A stretch of DNA of 64,000 bases from Waddliaceae bacterium (GCA_002709385.1 PAQS01000040.1:183205-247204), one strand, 5' to 3'; positions 36,910 to 46,422 are shown, counted from the stretch's first letter. Notes: generated by a model from the letters alone, not told the origin. Numbers and translations are program-made.

Positions 36910-38574
36910 ATGACACAGATTGATTTGGGTAATATCCGCATTAACTGGCGCGGAGCTTATAACAGCGCTGGTAATTACGTGCGCCACGATGCCGTTTCTT
37001 ATCAGGGCTCAAGCTATATCGCCAAACGCACAGTATCTGCCGTTACGCCTGTTCAGGGCGATGATTGGGATTTGATGGCAGCAGGTACGGATCAGCTTTC
37101 CCAAGAAGGTGATTTGCTGATCCATAATGGTGCTATTCCTACCCGTCTAGCTCGTGGCGGTAACGCTCAAGTCTTACAAATGGTGGGCAATCAACCTGCT
37201 TGGCGCGATCAATCGCTTGATCCATCTCGCCGTGTTTGGAAACTTGCCAAGGTCAACGGCATGGGCGGTTGGTACACGCGTGTTTATCTGATGGTTGATG
37301 GCACGATTAAAGCCTGCGGTTATGGCGGTAATTATTCTAATGGGGATTCCAATGGCTCTCATGTTTATACGCCAAAGCGCGTGGCAACGGATGATCCGGA
37401 TGTAAGGTTTGTGGATGTGTTCTCAGGCGGCATGCAGCATTATGCTTTGACCGCCGATGGCGAAGTTTGGTCATGGGGGTACAATAATTACGGGCAATTA
37501 GGACATGGCAATACCATTAATTTGGCAGTAGCCAAGCGGATTGAGTATTTTGTTCAAAACAATATCCAAATTGCCAAAGTCATCCCCGGTCGTCCGAATT
37601 ATTATGATCACGCCTGCGCTTATTTCTTAACGACCGATGGACGGGTTTATGCCTGCGGGATTAACAGTAACGGCAATCTGGGTAATGGGACATCCGCCAA
37701 CCAATATACGCCAATTCGCTGCGGTGCGTTGATCAATATTATTGATGTCGCCACTTCGGGTTTACCCCATACGACCTATGCTGTTCAAGATGACGGATCA
37801 CTCTGGGTTTGGGGCTATAATGGCTATGGACAGCTTGGTCTTGGAGATACGACCAATCGGGAAACACCCATTTTGCATCCCGCTTTTAATAATGTGATTA
37901 AAGCCTTACCATCTTGCGGGTATAACACCGCTGGTTCTGGCCCGACAGGCTCTGGTCTTGTTTTGTTAAGTGACGGTACATTATGGAGCACTGGCTATAA
38001 CGGCAATGGCGAACTGGGCTTGGGCGATACCACACAGCGAACAAGCTTCACACAAATCGCTCTGCCCGCCGTTAGTTTCGCGGATATTTTTGTCGGCGAT
38101 GGTCGCTATGCAAGCGGTGGCGGTATTACCGATCAAGGTGAGATTTACCTCTGGGGGTATAACGGCTACGGCCAGTTGGGAACGGGCAACTCAACTAATC
38201 AGTCATCTCCGCAAAAACCGGCAGGAAGCTTCCAAGGCAGTGTGACTAAGGCCGCGTTTGGCGGTGGATGCAGTTATGAGGGCTGTATTCTGCAAGCAGG
38301 CAATGATCTCTGGGGCGCTGGGTATTCCGGCAATGCCAATCTGGGAATTAACAGTTTTGCTGCTACCAATAACACATTCCAACGCGTGCTTGGGCAATCG
38401 GGCGTGATTGAAGACTGGAATTGCTATGGCCAAGGCACAGCCTCATGGGGGCTTGGGGTTTTGTATGACGACGGGCGCGTTGATGCCTGCGGTGACAATA
38501 ATTCTTACGGCGAAACAGGCACACAAGTCGGCAACCTGCACGATGTCGCCACATTAACCAATGTCATTTTCTAG
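36910..38574 (+). CDS. RCC1-repeat tail fibre / adhesin
   Basis: 554 residues. The N-terminal 50 residues carry a carbohydrate-binding-like motif (WRGAYNSAGNYVRHDAVSYQ). Residues about 130-550 hold at least six RCC1 propeller repeats, for example WSWGYNNYGQLGHGN, WVWGYNGYGQLGLGD, WSTGYNGNGELGLGD and LWGYNGYGQLGTGN. RCC1 propellers bind proteins or surfaces. Here, among tail genes, the likely role is host receptor binding. It has no signal peptide, as expected of a virion protein. Confidence 0.8.
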   Translation: MTQIDLGNIRINWRGAYNSAGNYVRHDAVSYQGSSYIAKRTVSAVTPVQGDDWDLMAAGTDQLSQEGDLLIHNGAIPTRLARGGNAQVLQMVGNQPAWRDQSLDPSRRVWKLAKVNGMGGWYTRVYLMVDGTIKACGYGGNYSNGDSNGSHVYTPKRVATDDPDVRFVDVFSGGMQHYALTADGEVWSWGYNNYGQLGHGNTINLAVAKRIEYFVQNNIQIAKVIPGRPNYYDHACAYFLTTDGRVYACGINSNGNLGNGTSANQYTPIRCGALINIIDVATSGLPHTTYAVQDDGSLWVWGYNGYGQLGLGDTTNRETPILHPAFNNVIKALPSCGYNTAGSGPTGSGLVLLSDGTLWSTGYNGNGELGLGDTTQRTSFTQIALPAVSFADIFVGDGRYASGGGITDQGEIYLWGYNGYGQLGTGNSTNQSSPQKPAGSFQGSVTKAAFGGGCSYEGCILQAGNDLWGAGYSGNANLGINSFAATNNTFQRVLGQSGVIEDWNCYGQGTASWGLGVLYDDGRVDACGDNNSYGETGTQVGNLHDVATLTNVIF

Positions 38575-38583
38575 GAGGCTTTT

Positions 38584-39042
38584 ATGAACCTAAAATCTTA
38601 TTTGTTAACCCGCGCACCGGTGTTCACTGAAAGTGAAATTGCCCCAATCCATCTGGCTGATCTGAATGGGCGGCATTATTACGCCTTTGCTACGGATGTG
38701 ACCCCGCCATCGGGCGGCAAGGCTGTGAGTGATGAGGAGTTGAAAGACATCACATCCAATAGTCAGCTTATCCGCCAGATCAAAGAAGAAGCCGGACGGC
38801 GTATTACGGATATCGCCCCTGTATGGAAACAGCAAAATGCGCTGGCGGATTTGTATCTTTTGGGGGATCGCACCGATCTGACGGAGGTAGAACAAGAAAC
38901 GCTAACTAAAGCGCAAGATTTACTGGCGCAGGTGCAAGTTCTGCGTGAACGCTCCAACGCCATCGAAGCCTCGTTCCTAAACGGTGTGGCGGTAGATTAT
39001 CTGACCGATAAAGCATGGGAGGATGCCCCTTATGCCGAATAA
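38584..39042 (+). CDS. Tail fibre-linked protein, unrecognised
   Basis: 152 residues. The C-terminal two thirds is a helical region (LIRQIKEEAGRRITDIAPVW, then LTEVEQETLTKAQDLLAQVQ) like tail fibre assembly chaperones. It follows the RCC1 fibre by nine bases and overlaps the next gene, so it may help fold or trimerise the fibre. That role is inferred only. Confidence 0.5.
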   Translation: MNLKSYLLTRAPVFTESEIAPIHLADLNGRHYYAFATDVTPPSGGKAVSDEELKDITSNSQLIRQIKEEAGRRITDIAPVWKQQNALADLYLLGDRTDLTEVEQETLTKAQDLLAQVQVLRERSNAIEASFLNGVAVDYLTDKAWEDAPYAE

Positions 39043-39574
39043 CGCCTTATCGGAAGCGTTGCGCGAAGCTTATGCCTCTGCGCCCAGTGATGTCGTGATT
39101 ATACACACGCTGGAGCTTCGCCATCCATCCTTTATCGATGATGGTGACCAACCGATGGCCATTCGCGTGGTGCGGGATAATCAAAACCTCACCGCCCGCA
39201 TGGAAGCGACAGCCCCGCTCAATGCCGGTGAGATGGTCGAATTTATCGCCATGGGTTTTGATTTGGAATTACCGCCTGTTGATACCGCGCCTGTGCCGGA
39301 AATATCCATTACGCTGGATAATGTCAGCCGTGAGATTGTGACGCATTTGGATCGGGCAGCAGAAAGTCAGGACAGGATCGAAATCACTTACCGCCCGTAT
39401 TTGTCAGATGATTTGGAAGGGCCGCAAATGGACCCTCCATTTACGCTGGTGCTCACGGAAGTGAGTGCCGATGCCTCCCGTGTGACAGGCAAAGCCCGCA
39501 TGCTCGATGTCGGGAATAAAGCTTTCCCATCAGAAACATATAACGCTTTACGTTTTGCGGGGCTGACACGATGA
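39032..39574 (+). CDS. DUF1833 family tail tip protein
   Basis: About 180 residues from the ATG at 39032 (MPNNALSEALREAYASAPS); an ATG three codons earlier is also possible. Text VVIIHTLELRHPSFIDDGDQP and ISITLDNVSREIVTHLDRA matches DUF1833, a tail-tip family that precedes NlpC and TipJ genes in alphaproteobacterial phages. It overlaps both neighbours. Confidence 0.75.
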   Translation: MPNNALSEALREAYASAPSDVVIIHTLELRHPSFIDDGDQPMAIRVVRDNQNLTARMEATAPLNAGEMVEFIAMGFDLELPPVDTAPVPEISITLDNVSREIVTHLDRAAESQDRIEITYRPYLSDDLEGPQMDPPFTLVLTEVSADASRVTGKARMLDVGNKAFPSETYNALRFAGLTR

Positions 39575-40005
39575 CACATTGGGCAACAGACTATATTGGC
39601 AAGCCGTGGGTTGTCGCATCAGATGGTCCTGAGGCTTATGACTGCTGGGGCTTGGTCGTGGCAATCCATAAACGTCTTTATGGGCGGGATTTAACCATTA
39701 TCCCCGTGCAGGAAAACAATCTGCGCCAGCTAATTAAAACCATTGATGCTCATCCCGAACGGGCAAATTGGGATGTGGTGAATAAACCGCAGGAAGGTGA
39801 CATTGCCCTGATGCGTCAATCACGTCATCCGATCCATGTCGGGATCTGGCTCAATATTGACGGTGGTGGAATGCTCCACTGCATGCAAGGCGCAGGCGTT
39901 GTGTTTCAAAACCTGCATAGTCTGTCTCTCACGGGCTGGAAAATCGAAAATTATTATCGTTATAAAGGACATGAACAACATGGCGCAAATTGCCATTCAT
40001 CATAA
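39571..40005 (+). CDS. NlpC/P60-type tail tip peptidase
   Basis: 144 residues. The catalytic Cys is in YDCWGLVVAIH (about residue 25) and the His in HPIHVGIW (about residue 89), matching NlpC/P60 peptidases. In tail tips it cleaves peptidoglycan peptides during DNA entry, like lambda gpK. It overlaps the DUF1833 stop by four bases and the TipJ start by about 35 bases. Confidence 0.85.
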   Translation: MTHWATDYIGKPWVVASDGPEAYDCWGLVVAIHKRLYGRDLTIIPVQENNLRQLIKTIDAHPERANWDVVNKPQEGDIALMRQSRHPIHVGIWLNIDGGGMLHCMQGAGVVFQNLHSLSLTGWKIENYYRYKGHEQHGANCHSS

Positions 40006-42235
40006 TCCGTTTCATCTACATCAAAATGTTGATCTGTTTGAACCGAATATCGGTCAAACCGTTCGTGGCTGGCTGGATGAACGGGGTATTGTTGAATTCT
40101 CAAAGCCCACCTTATGCCTCGTTGATGGCGAACCTGTTTTGCGGAAAGATTGGGCGCTGGTGGTGATTGCCAAAGATACGGTAGTCAGCTTTATCGCTTT
40201 GCCCCAAGGCGGTGGTGGTGGCGGTAAAATTTTACGCACAGTTCTAACCATTGCCGTTATGGTCGCCGCGCCCTATGCAGGGGCAGCACTGGCAGGAACG
40301 CTCGGTGTCACCAGTGCGATTGGAACATCACTATTAACGGCAGGGATTGCTCTGGCAGGATCTGCGCTGGTTAATGCGCTTATTCCGCCACCGATGCCAA
40401 GCTCTGCGATCAGTAATTATAATGCAACCAGTCCCAGCCCGACATATTCCCTGCAGGCACAGGGCAACCAAGCCCGCCTTGGTGAGCCGATCCCCGTTGT
40501 CTATGGGCGGCATGTTGTTTATCCCGATTTCGGGGCAACGCCTTATGCGGAGTTTGTGAATAACGACCAGTTTTTATTCCAGCTCCATGTCATCGGTCAG
40601 GGTGAATACGATTTAGAGGCCATCCGTATTGAGGATACGCCGATCAGTTCTTTTGCTGAGATTGAATATGAGATCATTAACCCCGGTGGGAATGTCACAC
40701 TGTTTGATACAGATGTCGTGACCGCCCCTGAAATCGCTGGGCAAGAACTTCTCTCTACTGGTGACGGTGGGGATTGGATTGGGCCGTTTGTTGCCAACCC
40801 GTCTGAAACCCAAACGACGTTATTGGCGCTGGATATGATCCTGCCAAAAGGTCTTTATTACGCCAATGACAGTGGCGGGTTGAACAGTCGCACCGCCTCA
40901 TGGGATGTGGAAGCTCGTTTGATTGATGATGACGGCGTGGCGCTGGGGAGCTGGTTTAATCTCGGATCGGAAATCATTACGGACAATACTAATACAGCTA
41001 TTCGAAAGACCTATAAATATCATGTGCCTGCAGGACGTTATGAAGTGCGCGCCATTCGCACCAATGCAAAAGATATGTCAGCCCGTGCAGGCAGTGATCT
41101 CAACTGGAATGCGCTTAAAGCCCATCTGGTAGGCGATGATGATTTTAGCAATGTCACACTTCTGGCCATGAAAATGCGGGCAACGGATAATTTGTCGCAA
41201 CGATCATCACGGATGGTCAATTGCATCGTCACCCGCAAATTGCCGATTTGGGATAGCGTGGCCGGCTGGTCTGCACCGCAAGCCACACGATCCATCGCAT
41301 GGGCTTGCGCTGATATTCTTAAAAGCAGCTATGGCGCAAGGCTGGAAGACAGCCGTATCGATTTGCAGGCGCTGGTCGCCTTGGATGCGATCTGGAGCGC
41401 ACGCAGGGATACATTTAACGGCGTTTTTGATCGCAAGCTCACCGTGTGGGATGCCTTATCACAAGTGGCTCGCTGTGGTCGTGCCGTTGCATTCTTGCAA
41501 GGTGGTCTGGTGCGTTTTGTGCGGGATGAACCAAAAACCCTGCCTGTTGCATTGTTCTCAACTCGTAATATCGTTAAGGGCAGTTTCAAGATCGACTATG
41601 TGATGCCGGGCGAAGATACAGCGGATAGCGTCACGGTTGAATTCTTCAACGAAAAAACATGGAAGCCTGACGAGGTCACAGTCAGTATGCCCGATAGCAG
41701 TGCTGAGCAACCTGCGACCGTGTCGCTCTTTGGCAGTACGGACAAAGCCCATGCTATTCGTGAGGGTTTGTATATGGCTGCTGCCAATCGCTATCGCCGT
41801 CGCATGGTGAGTTTCAAAACGGAACTGGAAGGATTGATCCCGACCTATGGTGATTTGATTGCCATCTCTCATGATATGCCACGCTGGGGTGAAGCCGGTG
41901 ATGTGGTCGCTTATGATCCTCCGTATTTGGATTTATCGGAAAGCGTGAGTTTCACCGAAGGTGATAGCCATTACATCGTGCTGCGTAAAAAAGACGGATC
42001 GGTCAGCGGGTCGTGGCTGGTGACAGCAGGCGCAACCGAACGGCAAGTCATGCTGGACGAAGAATTGGACTTCACACCCTACACAGGAAGCGAACAAGAA
42101 CGCACGCATTTTGCCTTTGGCATTGGCGAGCAATGGGGCGTTCTGGCCCGTGTGACTGCCGTCAAACCGCGCGGTGATCTGGTCGAGATTGCCAGTGTGG
42201 TTGAAAACCCGCTGGTCCATACGGCGGATCAATAA
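39971..42235 (+). CDS. Tail tip protein J (TipJ / host specificity)
   Basis: About 754 residues from the ATG at 39971, which has AAAGGAC just upstream; the longer frame lies inside the NlpC gene. An N-terminal hydrophobic Gly/Ala stretch (residues about 90-140), then ARLGEPIPVVYGRHVVYPDF, a typical TipJ signature, and fibronectin/beta-rich C-terminal regions. It forms the central tip that contacts the host. The partner fibre is probably the RCC1 protein. Confidence 0.85.
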   Translation: MNNMAQIAIHHNPFHLHQNVDLFEPNIGQTVRGWLDERGIVEFSKPTLCLVDGEPVLRKDWALVVIAKDTVVSFIALPQGGGGGGKILRTVLTIAVMVAAPYAGAALAGTLGVTSAIGTSLLTAGIALAGSALVNALIPPPMPSSAISNYNATSPSPTYSLQAQGNQARLGEPIPVVYGRHVVYPDFGATPYAEFVNNDQFLFQLHVIGQGEYDLEAIRIEDTPISSFAEIEYEIINPGGNVTLFDTDVVTAPEIAGQELLSTGDGGDWIGPFVANPSETQTTLLALDMILPKGLYYANDSGGLNSRTASWDVEARLIDDDGVALGSWFNLGSEIITDNTNTAIRKTYKYHVPAGRYEVRAIRTNAKDMSARAGSDLNWNALKAHLVGDDDFSNVTLLAMKMRATDNLSQRSSRMVNCIVTRKLPIWDSVAGWSAPQATRSIAWACADILKSSYGARLEDSRIDLQALVALDAIWSARRDTFNGVFDRKLTVWDALSQVARCGRAVAFLQGGLVRFVRDEPKTLPVALFSTRNIVKGSFKIDYVMPGEDTADSVTVEFFNEKTWKPDEVTVSMPDSSAEQPATVSLFGSTDKAHAIREGLYMAAANRYRRRMVSFKTELEGLIPTYGDLIAISHDMPRWGEAGDVVAYDPPYLDLSESVSFTEGDSHYIVLRKKDGSVSGSWLVTAGATERQVMLDEELDFTPYTGSEQERTHFAFGIGEQWGVLARVTAVKPRGDLVEIASVVENPLVHTADQ

Positions 42236-42267
42236 ATCAACAATCAATAACTATAGGAGTAAAAAAC

Positions 42268-42531
42268 ATGTCCCTTGCAGAATGGGGCCTGCTGTTCGGT
42301 GTACTTGCCAACAGCGTCGGCCTTTTAATCGCGCTGGTTAAAATCGTGGCGTGGATATCATCGCATATCGCCACGGTGAATGAGCGTCTCAACAACATCG
42401 AAAGCCAAGTCAATAACGACATCACCGGTCGCAAAGTCGTCGGTGAAATGCGTCAAGACATCGCCGTCATCAAAACCCAGATCACCGATATTCGGGACGA
42501 TCTGAAGGCGATGCGTACCCCAATCAATTAA
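42268..42531 (+). CDS. Small membrane-anchored coiled-coil protein (lysis region)
   Basis: 87 residues with one TM (about residues 6-30) followed by a coiled coil (ATVNERLNNIESQVNN, DIAVIKTQITDIRDDLKAM). It sits between tail tip and holin. Topology resembles haemolysin/holin accessory proteins, but no family is assigned. Confidence 0.5.
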   Translation: MSLAEWGLLFGVLANSVGLLIALVKIVAWISSHIATVNERLNNIESQVNNDITGRKVVGEMRQDIAVIKTQITDIRDDLKAMRTPIN

Positions 42532-42566
42532 CCCAACCACTCCAAAACCATGAAAGGAAAAATATC

Positions 42567-43025
42567 ATGCTGACATTACTTGGAAGCCTGCTGGGCTTTT
42601 TATCATCCGCGTTTCCGGATTTCTTAAAACTCTGGCGCGATCACTCGGATCGCAAACATGAGCTGGCCATACTGGATCGACAAATGGAAGCGCAACGGCA
42701 AGGCCATACACAACGCCTTGAAGAAATACAGGTGCAGGCCGATATTGCCGAAAGCAATGCCCTATACAGCCACGCAAGCCAACCCAGTGGTGTTAAATGG
42801 GTGGAGGCTTTGCGGGCATCGGTGCGCCCGATTATCACCTATGCATTCTTCATTCTGTTCGCCACCGTCAAAACCGCTGCTCTGTTCAAATTATTGGATC
42901 AAGGTGTCGGCATTACCGATGGGCTGATTGCCGTTTGGGATGGTGAAACACAGGCGTTATTTGCGGCAGTGATGTCGTTTTGGTTTGGTCAGCGTGCCTT
43001 GTCAAAGTTTCGTTCAAATCCTTGA
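42567..43025 (+). CDS. Holin (GTA_holin_3TM-like)
   Basis: 152 residues. An N-terminal amphipathic/hydrophobic segment, a charged coiled-coil middle (RKHELAILDRQMEAQRQGHT), then two TM segments (YAFFILFATVKTAALF and AAVMSFWFGQRAL). This is the layout of the three-TM holin family known from gene-transfer-agent and alphaproteobacterial prophage lysis modules. It permeabilises the inner membrane for the endolysin. Confidence 0.75.
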   Translation: MLTLLGSLLGFLSSAFPDFLKLWRDHSDRKHELAILDRQMEAQRQGHTQRLEEIQVQADIAESNALYSHASQPSGVKWVEALRASVRPIITYAFFILFATVKTAALFKLLDQGVGITDGLIAVWDGETQALFAAVMSFWFGQRALSKFRSNP

Positions 43026-43112
43026 TAAATAGCATCTTATTCACTTGATAAGCTTCGGGAATGAAGCGTTACTGTGAATGTAAAAGGCAATTAAAAACAA
43101 GGAGATAGAGAA

Positions 43113-43406
43113 ATGAGCAAACTATTTTACAAGGCCATGATCGAAGACATTCAAAACGATAAATGCACCGATGCGGAGCTGGAGGCTCTGCTCGATGCTT
43201 TTGAATATACGGTCAAGAAAATGGCTACCACACTGGCTCGAAAATCTTGGTATGCGATGGAAGATTACGCCACATCCAAACAGCGCGGCATCGACCGTTT
43301 TAATCTGACGCTAGAACGACGAAACGTCAACGGCCAGGAACAATGGTGGGGCGCATTTGAATACGGCAGCAAGAAACTCAAAATCATAGGGACATTGGAA
43401 AAATGA
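43113..43406 (+). CDS. Unrecognised lysis-region protein
   Basis: 97 residues, acidic then basic, no TM or signal (MSKLFYKAMIEDIQNDKC, TDAELEALLDAFEYTVKK). It has a GGAGATAG site and overlaps the endolysin start by four bases, so it is coupled to it. Function not recognisable. Confidence 0.5.
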   Translation: MSKLFYKAMIEDIQNDKCTDAELEALLDAFEYTVKKMATTLARKSWYAMEDYATSKQRGIDRFNLTLERRNVNGQEQWWGAFEYGSKKLKIIGTLEK

Positions 43407-43837
43407 GACATATCACACAAAACGGATTGGACCTGATCAAACGGTTCGAGGGCTTCTCTCGGACCGTTTATTTTTGTCCCGCTGGTTACCCGACCATCGG
43501 TTACGGCCATGTTGTCAAGCCATATGAAAATTTCTCAGCAGGCATTGACGAAGCGCAGGCAGAGGAATTATTACGCCAAGATGCCGTTATCGCCGAACGG
43601 GCTGTTTTACGACTAATTAACGTGCCACTCACAGACGGACAGTTTGATGCGCTGGTATCATTCACCTACAATCTTGGCGGTGGAGCACTCCAACGCTCAA
43701 CACTGCGCCGTAAAATCAACCGTGAAGAACACGCCGATGTGCCAGAGCAATTCATGCGCTGGGTCTGGGCGGGTGGTCGTAAGCTAAAGGGGCTTATACG
43801 TCGTCGAGAGGCTGAGACTGAGATTTACGCTCTATAA
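43403..43837 (+). CDS. Endolysin, GH24 lysozyme
   Basis: 144 residues of the T4/lambdoid R-type lysozyme family: GLDLIKRFEGF with the catalytic Glu at about 14-16, PTIGYGHVV with the catalytic Thr, and NLGGGALQRSTLRRKIN. It hydrolyses peptidoglycan glycan strands once the holin acts. No signal-arrest segment is visible, so it depends on the holin. Confidence 0.9.
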   Translation: MRHITQNGLDLIKRFEGFSRTVYFCPAGYPTIGYGHVVKPYENFSAGIDEAQAEELLRQDAVIAERAVLRLINVPLTDGQFDALVSFTYNLGGGALQRSTLRRKINREEHADVPEQFMRWVWAGGRKLKGLIRRREAETEIYAL

Positions 43838-43890
43838 GAGTATTTTAAGACTATGTCCGAAAAAATAGAGAAAGCTATCAGAAACATTTA

Positions 43891-43912
43891 GGCACCACTC
43901 TCCAGTGGTGCC
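43891..43912. terminator. Hairpin after the lysis genes
   Basis: GGCACCACT-CTCC-AGTGGTGCC is a perfect nine-bp stem located between the endolysin and the facing reverse-transcriptase remnant. Only a short T-rich tail follows on either strand. Confidence 0.7.
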
Positions 43913-43984
43913 AATGTTATACTAACTTTTTCAGAAAGACTAACGTGCGCATGTGTGTGTTAATAATTTGAGTGAAGCGCGTAT

Positions 43985-44783
43985 TCAATATACTTCCTGG
44001 CTACGCTTTGCGTCAAGCTCTTTGCCAAAATTGAATCCCTCCCAAGTTGTAAACCATAATTGTTTTGATGTATTAAAACCCTGAAAATTAATCAATGAAT
44101 TCTGCAGAGTTGTGTCATCAATATTGTATGCCTGCATAATTTTTATTTTGGTCTCAGTTTTTATAAAAGGACACGAAAGCATATCAAAGAACAGCATCGT
44201 ATGTTCAGAGCTCTTGCTTCGAATCTTTTCATCACACTGAAACTTTTCAATCACCAGCTCTTCAACTAAGTTCCTCAATTTACTGTATTTGGCCTTTTCT
44301 CTAATGTAATATAAAAGCACTGTTAAAGAGAAATAATTCAGGTGGCGATTTTTTCTTGGATTCTCACTCTCCAAGTCTTCTATGCCGAAGTATTCAGCTA
44401 AAGTAGACTCCTCCAACCAATACTCTTTTCCTAGCTCTGTCAGTGCAATTAATAAATACAGAGTTTCAACTTGAGTTGCATCGCCGCACTTATTCTTCTT
44501 CATAACAAGAGAAATATTATCGTATATACACTTAAAAACTCTATGTTTGTTCTCAGGGTTTTTGATATTGCCTGCTTGTTTGTTTTCTTCAGAACAGAAT
44601 TGTGAACCCTTCAAATAAGATAAAAATGCCTTTAAAACCATGCAAAGTTTGATTGTGGTATTAACCCTTGGGGAAACTGAATAAATAAAAAATACAAATT
44701 CTAGAAGGGCAATAATCGCTTTGATAAAAGCTTCCTCTGATCGATGACCTGGATGAGATTTTGTAAAATTATTAATAATCTGA
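43985..44783 (-). pseudogene. C-terminal remnant of a defence-type reverse transcriptase (DRT-like), cut by the IS
   Basis: The minus-strand frame remains open from 43985 to the IS border at about 44783, beyond the first ATG (44641). Upstream text is HRSEEAFIKAIIALLEF followed by VFFIYSVSPRVNTTIKLC. The C-terminus reads WFTTWEGFNFGKELDAKRSQ then EVY. The combination resembles the thumb and C-terminal part of phage-defence reverse transcriptases (DRT3-like). No RT catalytic YxDD is present because the N-terminal part is gone. AT-rich relative to the phage genes. Family assignment is from memory of the text and needs a profile search. Confidence 0.45.
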
Positions 44784-44860
44784 TGACGTGCCCCCTATAA
44801 TTCAGTCCAGTTTTTAGTTAGTAGTTTTTAAGCTATGCAGATATTGGAAAGGATTGAGAA

Positions 44861-45142
44861 ATGGGTAAAGGCATACGCCGCACACCGGAACAGATTATTC
44901 GTAAATTGAGGCAAGCTGAGATTTTGTCAGGCCAGGGCAGGACGGTTGATCAGATATGCCGCGAGCTTGGCGTATCGGACGCCACCTACTATAAATGGCG
45001 TAAAGAATATGGCGGCATGGGGATGGATCAGGCCAAGAGGCTCAAAGAGCTGGAGAGTGAGAATGCGCGCCTGAAACGGGTTGTTGCAGATTTAAGTTTA
45101 GACAATCAAATTTTGAAGGATGTTGCTTCGGGAAACTTCTGA
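44861..45142 (+). CDS. IS3-family transposase OrfA
   Basis: 93 residues. HTH of the IS407 type: [20 protein letters not shown], then [20 protein letters not shown], and a leucine-zipper tail ([20 protein letters not shown]). It binds the IS ends. The heptamer G GGA AAC in the right phase at 45130-45136, two codons before the stop, is a canonical -1 slippery site for OrfAB production. Confidence 0.92.
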   Translation: MGKGIRRTPEQIIRKLRQAEILSGQGRTVDQICRELGVSDATYYKWRKEYGGMGMDQAKRLKELESENARLKRVVADLSLDNQILKDVASGNF

Positions 45143-46062
45143 GCACGGAGCGCAAGCGCCAAAGCGTCATTCACGCGCGCCAGCGTTATGATGTATCGGA
45201 GCGTCGTGCGTGCCGTGCTCTTGATATAAATCGTGATGTTGTTCGCTACCGGCGGCGTAAAGGCCATGACGAAGAGGCTTTGCGCAGCGATATTCTTCGT
45301 TTAGCCTTGAAATATGGTCGTTACGGTTATCGCAGGATTACTGCTCTACTTCAAGCGGAAGGCTGGCATGTTAATCATAAACGTATTGAGCGTATTTGGC
45401 GCGAAGAAGGCCTGAAGGTTCCTCAAAAACAAAAGAAGAGAAAGCGTCTTTATCTGAATGACGGCTCCTGCATACGGCTCCGTCCGCATTGGAAAAACCA
45501 TGTGTGGAGCTATGACTTTGTGGCGGATCGTTTAAGCAACGGTAAGAAAATCCGCATGCTGACCGTGATTGATGAGTATAGCCGCAAATGTCTGGCAATC
45601 CGCGTAGAGCGTGCTCTGAAGTCTGACGATGTGCTTGAGACGCTGAGTAATCTGTTTGTCACTGAAGGGCTGCCGGATTATATCCGTTCTGATAATGGTT
45701 CTGAATTTACCGCTAAAATATTGCAGGACTGGCTGCATAAATTGAAGGTCAAAACAGCCTTTATCGAACCGGGCAGTCCGTGGGAGAACGGCTATAATGA
45801 GAGTTTTAACGGGCGTCTGCGCGATGAATGTTTAAATGGTGAGCTATTTTACAGCCTCAAAGAAGCGCAAGTCATCATTGATGACTGGCGCAACCATTAT
45901 AACCATGTCCGGCCGCACAGCTCTCTCGGATACAAACCACCTATGCCAATGATGCATGTAAAGGGAGCTGTTTGCTCCGCTACGCTGCTCAAACAGCTCC
46001 CTTTACACCAGAACAACTGCGAACATTACGAACCAAAAGCTGGATTTAAAAATGGGGGTTGA
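45130..46062 (+). CDS. IS3-family transposase OrfB (DDE integrase), read by -1 frameshift
   Basis: After the slip the frame continues [15 protein letters not shown] and [18 protein letters not shown], then the rve integrase core. [15 protein letters not shown] is the HTH_21 segment, [21 protein letters not shown] has the first Asp, [11 protein letters not shown] the second, and [15 protein letters not shown] the Glu. All three catalytic residues are present, so the element may still be active. The stop lies within the right inverted repeat. Confidence 0.9.
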   Translation, partial: GKLLSTERKRQSVIHARQRYDVSERRACRALDINRDVVRYRRRKGHDEEALRSDILRLALKYGRYGYRRITALLQAEGWHVNHKRIERIWREEGLKVPQKQKKRKRLYLNDGSCIRLRPHWKNHVWSYDFVADRLSNGKKIRMLTVIDEYSRKCLAIRVERALKSDDVLETLSNLFVTEGLPDYIRSDNGSEFTAKILQDWLHKLKVKTAFIEPGSPWENGYNESFNGRLRDECLNGELFYSLKEAQVIIDDWRNHYNHVRPHSSLGYKPPMPMMHVKGAVCSATLLKQLPLHQNNCEHYEPKAGFKNGG

Positions 46063-46065
46063 CCA

Positions 46066-46422
46066 CGACAACCATTCCTGCATCATCTCTATCTCGGCTT
46101 CTTGAGCTGTGATTACTTCTTTTGCCAATTTGCGGACCTCTGAATCTTTGCCATACTTCAAAGCAACGTGGGCCATGTCGATAGCGCCTTGGTGGTGTGG
46201 GATCATACCGCGCATGAAATCAATATCAGCATCCCCTGTGAAGTTTATCGCCATGTTGGCATGCATTTTATTGTTCGCTTCCTGATAAGCACTGATCACC
46301 TGATTGTTGGATTTTTCGTTCATGCTCATATTGTGACCAGCGTGACCGGATTCACTCATGGCAGGTTTCTCATAGGCAACAGCAACAGCAGCAGCGGTTA
46401 AAACGGTTCTAACTTGGGACAT
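46066..46422 (-). pseudogene. DUF305 (CopM-like) copper-binding protein, 3' end cut by the IS
   Basis: The first about 119 codons encode an exported DUF305 protein with Met/His motifs: [21 protein letters not shown] and [18 protein letters not shown]. After this the frame runs into the IS and stops at 46003, adding foreign residues. Few residues are lost, so partial function is possible. DUF305 proteins bind copper in the periplasm. An AAGGAG site and a CueR-type promoter (46462-46492) lie upstream. Confidence 0.82.

Larger units (their letters stand above)
44784..46065 (+). mobile_element. IS3-family insertion sequence (IS407-like)
   Basis: About 1,282 bp bounded by imperfect inverted repeats. 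Left starts TGACGTGCCCCCT and reaches TCCAG; right (complement) starts TGGTCAACCCCCA and reaches TCCAG at the same spacing. It encodes orfA and an orfB in the -1 frame. The flanking four bases (CTGA on the left, CGAC on the right) do not match, so there is no target duplication. A different gene is truncated on each side, which suggests IS-mediated deletion or recombination between two copies. Confidence 0.88.

Noticed and set aside
23025-43837. Gene transfer agent rather than prophage
   Set aside because: Several families are shared with GTAs, but lambda-type portal, gpD decoration and gpE capsid differ from the RcGTA set, and cargo genes with promoters point to a phage.
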